DNA of 64,000 nt from Ruminococcus sp. (GCF_024692365.1 NZ_JAILMR010000109.1:29582-93581); one strand, 5' to 3'; shown: positions 26,025 through 36,008, numbered from the stretch's first letter. A program made the numbers and translations. Notes: generated by a model from the letters alone, not told the origin.

Positions 26025-26717
26025 TCAACTGTCGCGGTGAGCCTTGTCTTTTTCAGCCTTAGTCGCCTGAAGATAGGACACTGCCAGTTCATCAGCACTG
26101 CACATAAGCGTCGGATCATCTTCCACCGCCAGACAAAGTGACGATGCCCTTTGCAGAACACAGTTCAGCGGAGCTGTACGCACATTGTCCGACTCAGCAA
26201 AACGTCCTGCCTTTATTTCTTCGGCACAGTCGCCCACCAGCATGACATTTCCGCAGAAGCCTATCTGCGAGAAGAATTCATCCTCGCCACAGACTTTGTC
26301 CTCGGTTATACGTATGATCTTTCCGCCGCTGCTTTCAAATGCCGCAGCATAGATTATCTTCGGGCGAGCTCTCATCACAGAGAATATCTTACCCTCAAAG
26401 CCAACACAGTTGTAAGCCAATGCCAGCAAGGTGGATACACCTGCCGCCTTAATGTTTGGCGCACCCATGCATATGCCTTTAACAGCGCCAACACCTATTC
26501 TTAGTCCTGTATAAGAACCCGGACCGTTCGCGATAGCAATGCATTCGATATCGGGATAATCAAGCCCCGTTTCTTCCAGCGCACTGCTCACCATAGGCAG
26601 TATCACCTGGGAATGTGTAAGCTTGGTAAATACCGTTTTTTCCCACAGCAAATGCATTCCATCGCTTATTGCGACAGAAGCCGTCTTGCCGCTTGTATCA
26701 ATAGCTAATATTTTCAA
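26025..26717 (-). CDS. tsaB: tRNA threonylcarbamoyladenosine biosynthesis protein TsaB
   Basis: TsaB supports TsaD in making the t6A modification at position 37 of ANN-decoding tRNAs. The ASKHA-fold N terminus (KILAIDTSGKTASVAI), the motif ANGPGSYTGLRIG and THSQVILPMV are typical. I place the start at a TTG at 26717, giving the family-normal MKILAIDTS and nine bases of spacing from GGAG; the ATG at 26726 touches that GGAG, and the track start at 26765 adds 16 atypical residues. The gene overlaps the end of tsaE. Confidence 0.93.
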   Translation of the reverse strand: MKILAIDTSGKTASVAISDGMHLLWEKTVFTKLTHSQVILPMVSSALEETGLDYPDIECIAIANGPGSYTGLRIGVGAVKGICMGAPNIKAAGVSTLLALAYNCVGFEGKIFSVMRARPKIIYAAAFESSGGKIIRITEDKVCGEDEFFSQIGFCGNVMLVGDCAEEIKAGRFAESDNVRTAPLNCVLQRASSLCLAVEDDPTLMCSADELAVSYLQATKAEKDKAHRDS

Positions 26718-27159
26718 ATCTGTCATCTCCGCCGCAGGTCTCGATGGTGAGTTCTCTCTCATCATCAGATATCCTGTTTATCGTGATCCTGATACAATCC
26801 TCAGGCAGATCGTCGTCGATATTCTCCGACCACTCCACCGCCAGCACCGTATCCTCGTCCATATAATCGAAAAAGCCCGTAGTTTCAAGGTCTTCCCCCG
26901 AGGTTATTCGATACATATCAAAGTGTATCAGGCTGAGTTTGCAGTCCCTTTTTCGGTACTCGTTTACAAGAGCAAAGGTAGGTGAAGTCACTTCGTCACC
27001 AAGCCCCATCCCTTCGGAAATACCGCGCGTTATCGTAGTTTTCCCTGCACCGAGCCCGCCGCGGTAAGCAAGCACCTCGCCGCCCCGCAAACGTCTGCCT
27101 ATCTCCCGCCCGAGCCCAATAGTCTGCTCGGGAGAAGTAGTTTTGTAAGTAAAGTTCAA
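26698..27159 (-). CDS. tsaE: tRNA threonylcarbamoyladenosine biosynthesis ATPase TsaE
   Basis: TsaE is the ATPase that drives the TsaB-TsaD complex. The P-loop GGLGAGKTTITRG, the motif TSPTFALVNEY and the LIHFDMYRI segment are present at normal length (153 residues). The first codon is TTG; no strong ribosome binding site is seen, so the gene may rely on coupling to the DUF3810 gene 14 bases upstream. tsaD is not in the window. Confidence 0.95.
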   Translation of the reverse strand: MNFTYKTTSPEQTIGLGREIGRRLRGGEVLAYRGGLGAGKTTITRGISEGMGLGDEVTSPTFALVNEYRKRDCKLSLIHFDMYRITSGEDLETTGFFDYMDEDTVLAVEWSENIDDDLPEDCIRITINRISDDERELTIETCGGDDRFENISY

Positions 27160-27173
27160 TTTATCTCAACCCA

Positions 27174-28373
27174 CTATTCTTCACCGACGAATTTGTGTTC
27201 GCCGTAATAATTCAACATAAGGTCAACCATTCTGCCGTAAGATTCGAGACCGTCCTCAACGCCGTTAGCGTGCAGCGAAGTTTCCATAGCCTTTTCACTG
27301 ACTTCACTGACGCTCTCGCTTTCAAACACGGTGTCTTCGGCTTCTTCCACCGACTCCCAGTATGCGCGGTTACCGTCAATATCAGCCCATACCTCGTCAC
27401 AGATAGCATTATCGAATTCGCACATCATATCATTGTCGCAGTACTCAAAGATCTCATTGCGAACGTAAGTCAGTGCTGAAAGATAACCAGAATATCTGTA
27501 CTCCACATCATCACAGCGGTCGCAGGCAACAAAAGCGATGAAATTCGCTTCTTCCTCCCTCATGAACCCCTTTGTATGCGCAAGTTCGTGGCAGATAGTG
27601 TCAGGCAGCTTCGCCTTGTACATATCAGTGTTGTAGTTTGCTTCCATCGAAAAGGGGAAGTAAATCCCCATCAAGTCCATCTGGCTCATAAAAAACGAGC
27701 AGAATATCGGCTTTGGGTGAACTTCATATCCGCCAAAATTTACAAACTCATCTTCCAGACCCTCGATAGCCGCACGCGCAGTATCATCGGCATCCGAAGT
27801 CAGCACAAAGCGACCTTCTTCATCGCGCTCGACCTGTTTTGCAAGCACGTTGATCTGCGCAATTATTCGGTAGCCCAGCGCTTCAAGTTCTTCATGGGTA
27901 TGCTCTTCTGTACTGATATCGTTCAGTTTTTCAAATGTGGATGTATGATACAGTACAAAGCAGTTCAGTGTTTCTGTACCAAGTATGAACACGAGTATCC
28001 ATCCGTAGATGAATCCGAAAACTTTCGCGACTTTTCCGCGCCTGCCCTTTTTGATAATGAGCAGAACTATCATCACCAGAAGTGAGATCGGCAACCCGAA
28101 AACTGCCAAAGCTATCAGCAATTCTCCGAAAGAGAACGGCAGCAGTGAAGTTACACGACCGTAAGTCTGCGCCCATAAGGGGTATACCCACTTCTGATAG
28201 AAGTCGCAGAACGGTGTGCTTTTCCATGCAAGCCCGTTCAGCAGCAGGAAAAATATCGTGCTGCCGATGAGCCATTTAAGTTGTGTATGTTTGTGTTTTT
28301 TGTCCGTCTTATTGGACACTTTTGTGTCAACGCCCTCTGCTGTCGCCTGTTCGGGTATGACTTTGGTTTTCAT
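27174..28373 (-). CDS. DUF3810-type membrane protein with HExxH motif
   Basis: Three membrane segments occupy the N-terminal 140 residues, after a basic, Thr-rich leader. The rest holds the zinc-protease-like motif CHELAHTKGFMREEEANF, with a further Glu two turns on, and the segment EYRYSGYLSALTYV. This matches DUF3810 proteins, thought to be membrane metallopeptidase-like but of unproven activity. The ATG has GAGGTG upstream. It lies between fhs and tsaE, with no obvious functional link. Confidence 0.88.
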   Translation of the reverse strand: MKTKVIPEQATAEGVDTKVSNKTDKKHKHTQLKWLIGSTIFFLLLNGLAWKSTPFCDFYQKWVYPLWAQTYGRVTSLLPFSFGELLIALAVFGLPISLLVMIVLLIIKKGRRGKVAKVFGFIYGWILVFILGTETLNCFVLYHTSTFEKLNDISTEEHTHEELEALGYRIIAQINVLAKQVERDEEGRFVLTSDADDTARAAIEGLEDEFVNFGGYEVHPKPIFCSFFMSQMDLMGIYFPFSMEANYNTDMYKAKLPDTICHELAHTKGFMREEEANFIAFVACDRCDDVEYRYSGYLSALTYVRNEIFEYCDNDMMCEFDNAICDEVWADIDGNRAYWESVEEAEDTVFESESVSEVSEKAMETSLHANGVEDGLESYGRMVDLMLNYYGEHKFVGEE

Positions 28374-28390
28374 CTCGCACCTCTGATTTA

Positions 28391-30061
28391 TTAGAACAGA
28401 CCGAAGATATTGCCCTTGTTATCGCAGTCGATATTGTTAGCAGCAGGTACCTTGGGCAGACCTGGCATGGTCATGATATCGCCTGTGTAAGCAACAACGA
28501 ATCCTGCACCAGCCGATACTCTCAGATCGCGTACAGTTATCTCGAATCCTTCGGGCTTGCCCAGCTTTGTGGGGTCGTCTGAAAGCGAATACTGTGTTTT
28601 TGCAACGCAGACAGGGATATCGCCGTAACCGAGATCATTGATCTCTTTCAGTGCCTTTTCAGCCTGAGCGGTATAAATAACGCCGTCAGCACGGTAGATC
28701 TCCTTAGCGATTATGCCAAGCTTCTCCTTGATAGGCAGCTTTTCATCGTAAAGTGGCTTGAAGTTGCTTTCATTATTTTCAATGGTAGCAACAACCTTTT
28801 CAGCCAGATCAGTGCCACCCTTGCCGCCATTAGCAAATATCTCGGCAAGAGATACCTCAACGCCCATTTCTTCACAGGTGCGCTTGATAACTTCTATCTC
28901 ATCCTCGGTATCAGTAGCAAATCTATTGATAGCAACAACAACAGGCACACCGAACTTCTTCATGTTCTCAATGTGTGTTTTGAGGTTTACGATACCCTTT
29001 TCCAGTGCAGGAACGTTCTCAGCTGTCAGGTCAGCACGTGCAACACCGCCGTTGTATTTCAGCGCACGGATAGTCGCAACCAGAACTACGCAGCTGGGCT
29101 TGATGCCTGCAAAACGACATTTGATATCAAAGAACTTTTCAGCACCCAGATCAGAACCGAAGCCTGCTTCTGTAATGGTATAGTCAGCCAGCTTCAGCGC
29201 AAGCTTTGTAGCTCTTACCGAGTTACAGCCGTGAGCGATGTTCGCAAAAGGACCGCCGTGTATCAGGGCAGGATTGTTCTCCAGTGTCTGCACAAGATTA
29301 GGTTTCAGCGCGTCTTTCAGCAGTGCGACCATTGCGCCGCATCCGCCGATATCCTTTGCGAATACAGGCTTGCCGTCAGTGGTGTAAGCAACGAGAATTC
29401 TCTCGATACGCTTTTTCAGATCGTCTAGGTCAGCCGCCAGACAAAGAATTGCCATTATCTCAGAAGCAACGGTTATCTGGAAAGAATCCTCTCTGGGTAT
29501 ACCGTTTACCTTTGAGCCAAGACCGATGATTATATCTCTCAGCGCTCTGTCGTTCATGTCAAGACATCTCTTGAACATTATCCTTCTCTGATCTATATGC
29601 AGAGGATTACCCTGCTGCATCGAGTTATCGATCAGCGCACAAAGCAGATTGTTAGCAGCAGTAATGGCGTGCATATCACCTGTAAAATGAAGGTTGATAT
29701 CCTCCATGGGAACTACCTGAGCGTATCCGCCGCCTGCAGCGCCGCCTTTTATACCAAATACAGGTCCGAGAGAAGGTTCTCTCAGTGCGAGTATTGAATT
29801 CTTGCCTATAACGTGCATAGCCTCATGCAGACCTACCGAGATGGTAGTCTTGCCCTCACCTGCAGGGGTAGGGTTTATAGCAGTAACAAGTATCAGCTTA
29901 CCGTCGGGCTTGTCCTTTGTCTTTTCATAAAGACTTTCAGCGAGCTTAGCCTTGTAATGACCGTATGGCTCATACTCCTCCTCGGTTATGCCGAGTTTCT
30001 TAGCGATCTCGGAAATTTTCAGCATTTTAGCCTGCTTGGCTATCTCGATATCTGACAGCAT
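28391..30061 (-). CDS. fhs: Formate--tetrahydrofolate ligase
   Basis: The enzyme joins formate to tetrahydrofolate with ATP, feeding one-carbon units to purine and methionine synthesis and, in acetogens, to the Wood-Ljungdahl pathway. The start is set at the ATG at 30061 ([14 protein letters not shown]), downstream of the promoter; the extra 39 track residues would precede the transcript. The P-loop [32 protein letters not shown] and NIAHGCNS are diagnostic, and 556 residues is the normal length. It heads a six-gene operon. Confidence 0.97.
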   Translation of the reverse strand: MLSDIEIAKQAKMLKISEIAKKLGITEEEYEPYGHYKAKLAESLYEKTKDKPDGKLILVTAINPTPAGEGKTTISVGLHEAMHVIGKNSILALREPSLGPVFGIKGGAAGGGYAQVVPMEDINLHFTGDMHAITAANNLLCALIDNSMQQGNPLHIDQRRIMFKRCLDMNDRALRDIIIGLGSKVNGIPREDSFQITVASEIMAILCLAADLDDLKKRIERILVAYTTDGKPVFAKDIGGCGAMVALLKDALKPNLVQTLENNPALIHGGPFANIAHGCNSVRATKLALKLADYTITEAGFGSDLGAEKFFDIKCRFAGIKPSCVVLVATIRALKYNGGVARADLTAENVPALEKGIVNLKTHIENMKKFGVPVVVAINRFATDTEDEIEVIKRTCEEMGVEVSLAEIFANGGKGGTDLAEKVVATIENNESNFKPLYDEKLPIKEKLGIIAKEIYRADGVIYTAQAEKALKEINDLGYGDIPVCVAKTQYSLSDDPTKLGKPEGFEITVRDLRVSAGAGFVVAYTGDIMTMPGLPKVPAANNIDCDNKGNIFGLF

Positions 30062-30098
30062 GGCGATCAGTTCCTTTCCATCAAAAATGTACATATCC

Positions 30099-30127
30099 AT
30101 TATAGCACACAGCGCTCTAAAATGCAA
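30099..30127 (-). promoter_or_regulatory. Promoter of the fhs operon
   Basis: The minus strand has TTGCAT, 17 bases and TATAAT, 38 bases before the fhs ATG. Confidence 0.78.
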
Positions 30128-30179
30128 GTACAAAATATGACTGCAACGGTATAGCAAAAAAGTATATCTGCCCTGCATA

Positions 30180-30878
30180 CTAAGTCAATATCACTACATA
30201 ACCGCTGTCTTTATCAAGCAGTGCACCTTTTGGAAAGTTGCCGTTTATCCAGTACAGCTCTGCGTTCTTGAATTCGCCGCGCCCGCTTTCATCTATCCGA
30301 GCATTATCACAGAACCAATCAATACCCTTTATCTCTTTTTCTCTTTCATCATCTTTCACCCTTATCTCATCGCATATTCTGCCGTAGTATTCAGCATAAT
30401 CCTCTATTGTTTCCACATCTGTGCAAAACATCAGGCATGAAGATGCGTGATAATCCTGCGCTAATATACTGCCTTTCGTCACAAATGAGTAGTCCTCGCA
30501 TTTATCAGGAAGTTTTTCAGGAAGAAGCTTTTTATAATACTCCGCATTCTTTCCGAAAACTCCGTAGGTGTAATCTAACCGTTTTATATTGTACATACAT
30601 TTTGTATGATCAAAACTCAAAAGTACAATCGCAGGCAGGATCAACCCGGAAATGCACAAAAACAAAGCAATCCTAAAATAACGTAATATTTTCCTGCCGT
30701 TTTTCATGCGGTCAGCTTTATTATAAGTCACCCCCGTAGCGATCATAAACACGAGCGTACCCAAAAAGCAATATTGTGATATTCCTATCGTCATTAAGCT
30801 GCAAAAGATCCACACAGGTAATACATAATTATGCAAGAATATTATTATGTTCAGTTTCTTTAAAGTGCTTTCTTTCAT
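30180..30878 (-). CDS. Unrecognised membrane protein
   Basis: The start at 30878 ([10 protein letters not shown]) has AGGAG nine bases upstream. Three or four hydrophobic segments fill the first 115 residues, followed by a soluble part of about 115 residues rich in Asp, Glu and Tyr ([38 protein letters not shown]). I do not recognise the family. It has its own consensus promoter and no clear terminator before the fhs promoter. Confidence 0.7.
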   Translation of the reverse strand: MKESTLKKLNIIIFLHNYVLPVWIFCSLMTIGISQYCFLGTLVFMIATGVTYNKADRMKNGRKILRYFRIALFLCISGLILPAIVLLSFDHTKCMYNIKRLDYTYGVFGKNAEYYKKLLPEKLPDKCEDYSFVTKGSILAQDYHASSCLMFCTDVETIEDYAEYYGRICDEIRVKDDEREKEIKGIDWFCDNARIDESGRGEFKNAELYWINGNFPKGALLDKDSGYVVILT

Positions 30879-30908
30879 CGTTGTTGTCTCCTTTCTTCCT
30901 TGATTTGT

Positions 30909-30937
30909 ATTATACCACACATAAAATTGATTGTCAA
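30909..30937 (-). promoter_or_regulatory. Consensus promoter with extended -10
   Basis: TTGACA, 17 bases ending TGTGTGG, then TATAAT on the minus strand; it serves the membrane protein gene that starts at 30878. Confidence 0.88.
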
Positions 30938-30991
30938 TACTTTTTTATTGTTTTGCGATATTTATTTTTCGCTATTCAAAAACTCAGACAA

Positions 30992-31023
30992 ACAAAAAGA
31001 CCTCCCTGTTTCCGGGAAGGTCT
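30992..31023 (-). terminator. Terminator of the lysine operon
   Basis: The minus strand has AGACCTTCCC, a short loop, GGGAGGTCT and TTTTTG, 27 bases past the dapB stop. Confidence 0.88.
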
Positions 31024-31049
31024 CATGTAAGATATATGTTCAAAAAGAT

Positions 31050-31808
31050 TTAGCTCTCTTTAAGCAGATCGTCCATAGCATACAGACCAGCTGCCTTTCC
31101 TTTCAGGAAAACAGCCGCATTTACCGAGCCAACAGCGAATACAGACTTGGAATGTGCCTCATGCTTCAGGCTTACAACTTCATCTCTGCCTGCGAAGATA
31201 ATCTCGTGTTCGCCAACGATTGTGCCGCCGCGTACCGAGTGCATACCGATCTCATTTCTGCCTCTCTTTGCACGAACGGAGTGTCTGTCATAGGTGTAAG
31301 AACATCTGTTATCCAGCTCACCGTTGATAGCGTCAGCCAGCATAATAGCAGTGCCCGAGGGAGCATCAAGCTTCTGGTTGTGGTGCTTCTCTATGATCTC
31401 GATATCGAACTGGTCGCCCAATATCTTAGTAGCCCTGCGAGCCAGATCAGCCAGCAGATTTACGCCCAGCGACATATTGAATGTAAAGAATAGAGGTATC
31501 TGTTCGGAAGCCTTCTTGATCTTAGCGGTCTGTTCCTCATTGTAACCTGTGGTAGCAACAACAAGTGCAGTGCCGTTTGAAAGACAATAGCTCAGCAGAT
31601 CATCAAGAGTTGAGGGATGAGAAAAGTCGATGATAACATCGGGCTTTTCAGCCAGATCAGCAACATTCTCAACTATGCGGAAATCTGCATACTGTGCAGT
31701 CACCTTGTCGATACCCGCGATAACCTTGCAGTCATCTCTTCCGCTTATAACATCAGCGATAACTCTGCCCATGTGACCGTTAGCGCCGCATATAACTATA
31801 TTTGTCAT
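31050..31808 (-). CDS. dapB: 4-hydroxy-tetrahydrodipicolinate reductase
   Basis: DapB reduces the DapA product with NAD(P)H on the way to diaminopimelate and lysine. The dinucleotide motif ICGANGHMGRVI, the substrate motif EKHHNQKLDAPSGTA and the segment GGTIVGEHEIIFAG are present at 252 residues. The ATG has AAAGGA about ten bases upstream. It is the last gene of the lysine-riboswitch operon. Confidence 0.96.
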   Translation of the reverse strand: MTNIVICGANGHMGRVIADVISGRDDCKVIAGIDKVTAQYADFRIVENVADLAEKPDVIIDFSHPSTLDDLLSYCLSNGTALVVATTGYNEEQTAKIKKASEQIPLFFTFNMSLGVNLLADLARRATKILGDQFDIEIIEKHHNQKLDAPSGTAIMLADAINGELDNRCSYTYDRHSVRAKRGRNEIGMHSVRGGTIVGEHEIIFAGRDEVVSLKHEAHSKSVFAVGSVNAAVFLKGKAAGLYAMDDLLKES

Positions 31809-31838
31809 TTTTATCAGTCCTTTCGTTTTTCAATTAGT

Positions 31839-32279
31839 TTACATCATATCCCATGGATCTTCGCAGTCTGGCATATCACTGTCATAATACGGAGTGCCAT
31901 TCTTTATGCCCATTTTGATATGCACGGGAATATCCTCATAATCGCCTTCCCAGTCATAATCGGCAGGCTTTGCGGCTTTTAACATCTCCGCAAGTTCCTT
32001 AGCGGCAGCTTTATGAGCATCATCATTTTTTCCGCCGATGGCAGGACCGCTGGGACCCTGGTAGATCTCGAGATACATTATCTCGCCGTCCTCAGCCTTT
32101 GCAGATATCACCATGCTGAATATATTCTCATAATCTTCGGTAAAAAAGTCAGGCTGACCAAACAGCGTGATAGCCTGTCCGGGATAGCGCACCTCATCTT
32201 CCTGTGAACCGCTCGATACACTCATGATGTTACATTCGCCGTCGTAATTGTTCCTGTCTGTACGTTCAAAGGTGAACAT
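31839..32279 (-). CDS. Hypothetical protein inside the lysine operon
   Basis: This 146-residue acidic protein has no signal or membrane segment and no motif that I recognise. It is beta-rich in the first half (QAITLFGQPDFFTEDYENIF, GEIMYLEIYQGPSGP) and has a helix (DAHKAAAKELAEMLKAAK) before an acidic tail ending in PWDMM. The ATG has AAAGGAGG, a very strong site. It sits between dapA and dapB, and a hairpin at 32301-32329 precedes it. Confidence 0.75.
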   Translation of the reverse strand: MFTFERTDRNNYDGECNIMSVSSGSQEDEVRYPGQAITLFGQPDFFTEDYENIFSMVISAKAEDGEIMYLEIYQGPSGPAIGGKNDDAHKAAAKELAEMLKAAKPADYDWEGDYEDIPVHIKMGIKNGTPYYDSDMPDCEDPWDMM

Positions 32280-32300
32280 ATCTATCCTCCTTTATAATAA

Positions 32301-32329
32301 GAGGGCAGAGCGTTCACCGCTCCGCCCTC
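32301..32329 (-). terminator. GC-rich hairpin between dapA and the hypothetical gene
   Basis: The minus strand has GAGGGCGGAGCG, a five-base loop and CGCTCTGCCCTC, followed only by TTATTATA. It is likely a partial terminator or processing site inside the operon. Confidence 0.55.
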
Positions 32330-32340
32330 AGTAAGTTCTA

Positions 32341-33237
32341 TTACTTTACAAGTCCCAGTTCAGCCATCTTAGCTCTGAGCTTCTCGATTTTAGCCTCTTC
32401 CATCTTGATAAGGGGCAGACGGCACTCGCCTACCTCCCAACCCATGAGGTTGAGTGCTTCCTTAACGGGGATGGGGTTAACATCGCAGAACAGACCGTTG
32501 CTGTTTGCGAAATCGAGAATCTTATTCATCTTAGCGTTAGCCTCGGGATACTTGTTCTCCAGACAAAGCTGAGTGATCTCGTGAGTTTCCTTAGGCATAA
32601 CGTTGGACAAAACAGAGATAACACCCTTGCCGCCCAGTGCCATGATAGGAACGATCTGATCGTCGTTGCCTGAATAGATATCCAGATCATCGCCGCAAAG
32701 CGCAGCAACTCTTGCTATCTGCGAGATGTTTCCGCTTGCTTCCTTAACAGCCACGATGTTCTTTACCTTTGAAAGCTCCTTCAGAGTTTCGGGAGTGATG
32801 TTCACACCTGTTCTTGAAGGAACATTGTAAAGGATTATCGGGATATTAATAGCATTAGCAATAGTGGTGTAGTGTACGATCAGACCCTTCTGCGAGGTCT
32901 TGTTGTAGTAAGGTGTTACCAGCAGAACAGCGTCAGCGCCCAGTTCCTCAGCCTTCTTAGAAAGACCTACTGCATACTCGGTGTGGTTTGAACCTGTACC
33001 TGCAATAACAGGTATTCTGTGGTTTACCTTTTCGATAGCGTACCTGATAGCCTCAACGTGCTCATCATCACCCATTGTGGAGCTTTCGCCTGTAGTGCCA
33101 CAGATGATGATAGCGTCAGTGCCCTCAGCTATCTGCCATTCAATAAGCTCACCCAGCTTATCGAAATTGATAGAACCATCGGCGTTCATAGGTGTGACGA
33201 TAGCCACGCCTGCGCCAGTAAAAATTGTATTCTTCAT
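32341..33237 (-). CDS. dapA: 4-hydroxy-tetrahydrodipicolinate synthase
   Basis: DapA condenses pyruvate and aspartate semialdehyde, the first committed step to lysine. The Schiff-base lysine lies in IVAVKEASGN, the active-site Tyr in ILYNVPSRTGVN, and the GTTGES motif near residue 48. Length 298 is normal. The ATG has AAGGAG upstream, 100 bases after asd. Confidence 0.97.
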   Translation of the reverse strand: MKNTIFTGAGVAIVTPMNADGSINFDKLGELIEWQIAEGTDAIIICGTTGESSTMGDDEHVEAIRYAIEKVNHRIPVIAGTGSNHTEYAVGLSKKAEELGADAVLLVTPYYNKTSQKGLIVHYTTIANAINIPIILYNVPSRTGVNITPETLKELSKVKNIVAVKEASGNISQIARVAALCGDDLDIYSGNDDQIVPIMALGGKGVISVLSNVMPKETHEITQLCLENKYPEANAKMNKILDFANSNGLFCDVNPIPVKEALNLMGWEVGECRLPLIKMEEAKIEKLRAKMAELGLVK

Positions 33238-33337
33238 AATTATTCTCCTTGATCGTTACGATCAATGATCTGTTGTTTAAGGTCTGCTGCGGCGGCAATC
33301 AACTACCGCCTGCCGACCCTTTGATATTTATCGGATA

Positions 33338-34423
33338 TTAGTCAAAATAGCCCTTAGCAGCCAGCAGCTCAGCCAGCAGAACAGCACCGCCAGCAGCGCC
33401 TCTCAGTGTGTTGTGAGACAGGCAAACGAACTTGTAATCGTACTGAGTATCTTCTCTCAGTCTACCGATGGAAACAGCCATGCCGCCCTCGAGGTTTCTG
33501 TCAAGCTTAGCCTGAGGTCTGTCATTCTCCTCGAAGTAGTTCAGGAACTGCTTGGGAGCGGAAGGCAGATTGATCTCCTGAGGAACACCAGCGAATTCCT
33601 TCCATGTCTGGAGGATCTCTTCCTTGCTGGGCTTGTTCTCAAAGCTTACGAATACAGCAGCAGTATGACCGTCGGAAACGGGAACTCTCAGGCACTGTGC
33701 AGTGATTGCTGGAGTTGTAGCGTCAACGATCTTGTCGCCTTCGATGTGACCCCAGATCTTCATAGGCTCCTGCTCACTCTTCTCTTCCTCGCCGCCGATA
33801 TAAGGGATAACGTTATCCAGCATCTCAGGCCATGTCTCGAAAGTTCTGCCTGCGCCGCTGATTGCCTGATATGTGCAAGCCAGTGCCTTAGTTACCTTGT
33901 ACTTTGCGTGCAGAGGAGCCAGTGCGGGAACGTAGCTCTGCAGTGAGCAGTTGGACTTAACAGCGATGAAGCCTCTCTTTGTGCCCAGTCTCTTTCTCTG
34001 GGAAGCGATGATCTCGATGTGCTCAGGGTTGATCTCAGGGATAACCATAGGAACATCATCAGTATGTCTGTGAGCAGAGTTGTTGGAAACAACAGGGCAC
34101 TCAGCCTTTGCGTACTTCTCTTCCAGAGCTCTGATCTCGTCCTTCTTCATATCAACTGCGCAGAATACGAAGTCAACCATAGAAGCGATCTTCTCTACAT
34201 CGTCCTCAGCGTTGAGAATAACCATATCCTCCATGGATTTGGGCATAGGATCAGCCAGCTTCCACTTGCTGCCAGCAGCCTCTTTATAAGTCTTGCCTGC
34301 GCTTCTGGGGGAAGCAGCCAGACATACTACATCAAACCAGGGGTGCTTGTCGAGAAGCAGAGAAAATCTCTGACCTACCATACCGGTCGCACCGATGATA
34401 CCTACCTTAAATTTCTTTTCCAT
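33338..34423 (-). CDS. asd: Aspartate-semialdehyde dehydrogenase
   Basis: Asd reduces aspartyl phosphate to the semialdehyde shared by lysine, threonine and methionine synthesis. The start is the ATG at 34423 (MEKKFKVGIIGATGMVGQRF) with AAGGAG upstream. The catalytic Cys lies in VKSNCSLQSY, with SNNSAHR and SGAGRTFETWP nearby. The long form (361 residues) with these motifs is the archaeal/fungal-like type. It is first in the riboswitch operon. Confidence 0.96.
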   Translation of the reverse strand: MEKKFKVGIIGATGMVGQRFSLLLDKHPWFDVVCLAASPRSAGKTYKEAAGSKWKLADPMPKSMEDMVILNAEDDVEKIASMVDFVFCAVDMKKDEIRALEEKYAKAECPVVSNNSAHRHTDDVPMVIPEINPEHIEIIASQRKRLGTKRGFIAVKSNCSLQSYVPALAPLHAKYKVTKALACTYQAISGAGRTFETWPEMLDNVIPYIGGEEEKSEQEPMKIWGHIEGDKIVDATTPAITAQCLRVPVSDGHTAAVFVSFENKPSKEEILQTWKEFAGVPQEINLPSAPKQFLNYFEENDRPQAKLDRNLEGGMAVSIGRLREDTQYDYKFVCLSHNTLRGAAGGAVLLAELLAAKGYFD

Positions 34424-34526
34424 AACAAAAACTCCTTTTCCTCTCACGCTCATCGTCACGATAAACAAATTACGAGTTATATCATGTCAGATTTTTGCGC
34501 GAAACATAAAAAAATTGACAAATAAC

Positions 34527-34548
34527 AAAAAAACCGGTTGAAAACCGG
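34527..34548 (-). terminator. Riboswitch-controlled terminator before asd
   Basis: The minus strand reads CCGGTT, TTC, AACCGG and then TTTTTTT, between the lysine aptamer and the asd ATG. Confidence 0.85.
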
Positions 34549-34591
34549 CGCATCATACAATATAATAAGAATGTTGGCAAAATAATTTTTC

Positions 34592-34790
34592 CGCCGATAG
34601 CACTCCATCATAAAGTCATGATGACAACCGATGACCTATTAAACCATCAGTCAGCAAACGATATCCCACATCGCAGCTTCGGCAGTTTTACCTTTCACAT
34701 CGGTCATTCGGCATGGGGTGCTAAGTCCTCGGGAACAAAATTCACGCAGGACAGACCGTGCTACTCTTTTCAACTGCACCTCTATCTGTT
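34592..34790 (-). ncRNA. Lysine riboswitch (L box) of the asd-dapA-dapB operon
   Basis: The minus-strand leader contains the conserved L-box blocks in order: GATAGAGGTGC with AGAGTAGCA, GTGAAAGGTAAAACTGCCGAAG, and the closing GATGGAGTGCTATC, whose GATAG pairs with the 5' CTATC. Lysine binding should favour the terminator 40 bases further down and shut off lysine synthesis. The match in both motif and target genes leaves little doubt. Confidence 0.95.
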
Positions 34791-34799
34791 CTGAAATAA

Positions 34800-34828
34800 A
34801 GGATAACACATATTCCGCCGCTTGTCAA
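34800..34828 (-). promoter_or_regulatory. Promoter of the lysine operon
   Basis: TTGACA, 17 bases and TATCCT on the minus strand, ten bases upstream of the aptamer. Confidence 0.78.
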
Positions 34829-34940
34829 TAGAAAGCGCCCATGTTCCGAAAAGTTTTATATGAATTTTCTGTAAATTGTCAGCAACCGACCGCCGTTTTT
34901 GTCTATTACGCGGCATACGATATAAACAAGGAGAATTAAT

Positions 34941-36008
34941 ATGCTAGACCTGAACAACATGAAAAAGTCCGATTTTTTCTATGAGCTCCCCCAGGAACTC
35001 ATCGCCCAGACCCCAATCGAGCCCAGAAACGCTTCAAGGATGCTTTGCCTTGACCGCAACACAGGCGAGGTCAGTCACGACCGCTTTTACAATCTATGCA
35101 ATCACCTGAAAAAAGGTGACCTGCTGGTACTGAACGATTCCCGTGTACTTCCCGCACGTATCTATGGCGAGACCGAGGATACTCACTCATTCATCGAATT
35201 TCTTCTGGTGGAACAGCGAGCAAATCTTGAATGGGAGATACTCTGCCGCCCAGGAAAGAAAGCCCGCGTTGGCAGACGTTTCGTCTTCGGCAATGGTCTT
35301 CTTACCGCTGAGATAACGGAAGTCCTTGAAGACGGCAACCGCATCGCAAAATTTGAGTGCAGTGATTCTACAAACTTCTTCGCCGCCTTAGATGAGATTG
35401 GTCAGATGCCACTTCCTCCCTACATAACCGAGAAACTAAAGGACAAGGAACGGTACCAGACTGTTTACTCCAACGAGATAGGCTCTTCCGCAGCACCCAC
35501 CGCAGGTCTGCACTTCACTAAGGAACAGCTGGCTGATATCGAGGCTATGGGCGTGAATATCGCTTACGTGACACTTCACGTTGGTCTCGGAACTTTCCGC
35601 CCCGTTAAAGAAGACAAAGTTCTCGACCACAAAATGCACCGCGAACACTACGAACTTCCTCAGCGTACCGCTGAACTCATCAACAAGACCAAGGCAGAGG
35701 GCGGACGTGTTATCGCAGTAGGTACGACCTCTTGCCGTACCCTTGAAAGCGTAGCTGCATTCTACGGCGAGATAAAGCCCTGCGACGGCTTTACCGAGAT
35801 ATTCATCTACCCAGGATTTGAATTCAAAGTACTTGACGGTCTTATAACCAACTTCCACCTGCCCGAAAGCACTCTCATCATGCTGGTATCTGCTTTTGCA
35901 GGCTATGAAAACACCATGAACGCCTATAAGATTGCCGTTGAAGAAAAATACAGATTTTTCTCATTCGGCGATTCAATGTTCATCGCACCAGGGGCAAACT
36001 CCAAATAA
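34941..36008 (+). CDS. queA: S-adenosylmethionine:tRNA ribosyltransferase-isomerase
   Basis: QueA transfers the ribosyl part of SAM to preQ1 in tRNA to give epoxyqueuosine. The family signatures are clear: FFYELPQELIAQTPIEPR, LLVLNDSRVLPARIYG, LPPYI, AAPTAGLHFT, VGLGTFRPV and TTSCRTLES. Length 355 is normal. The ATG has AAGGAG eight bases upstream. It stands alone on the plus strand; the upstream gap 34829-34940 shows no convincing promoter. Confidence 0.96.
   Translation: MLDLNNMKKSDFFYELPQELIAQTPIEPRNASRMLCLDRNTGEVSHDRFYNLCNHLKKGDLLVLNDSRVLPARIYGETEDTHSFIEFLLVEQRANLEWEILCRPGKKARVGRRFVFGNGLLTAEITEVLEDGNRIAKFECSDSTNFFAALDEIGQMPLPPYITEKLKDKERYQTVYSNEIGSSAAPTAGLHFTKEQLADIEAMGVNIAYVTLHVGLGTFRPVKEDKVLDHKMHREHYELPQRTAELINKTKAEGGRVIAVGTTSCRTLESVAAFYGEIKPCDGFTEIFIYPGFEFKVLDGLITNFHLPESTLIMLVSAFAGYENTMNAYKIAVEEKYRFFSFGDSMFIAPGANSK

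Noticed and set aside
25819-26161. Short minus-strand ORFs overlapping the tsaB end
   Set aside because: They overlap tsaB or the small membrane protein in another frame and have no start signal.
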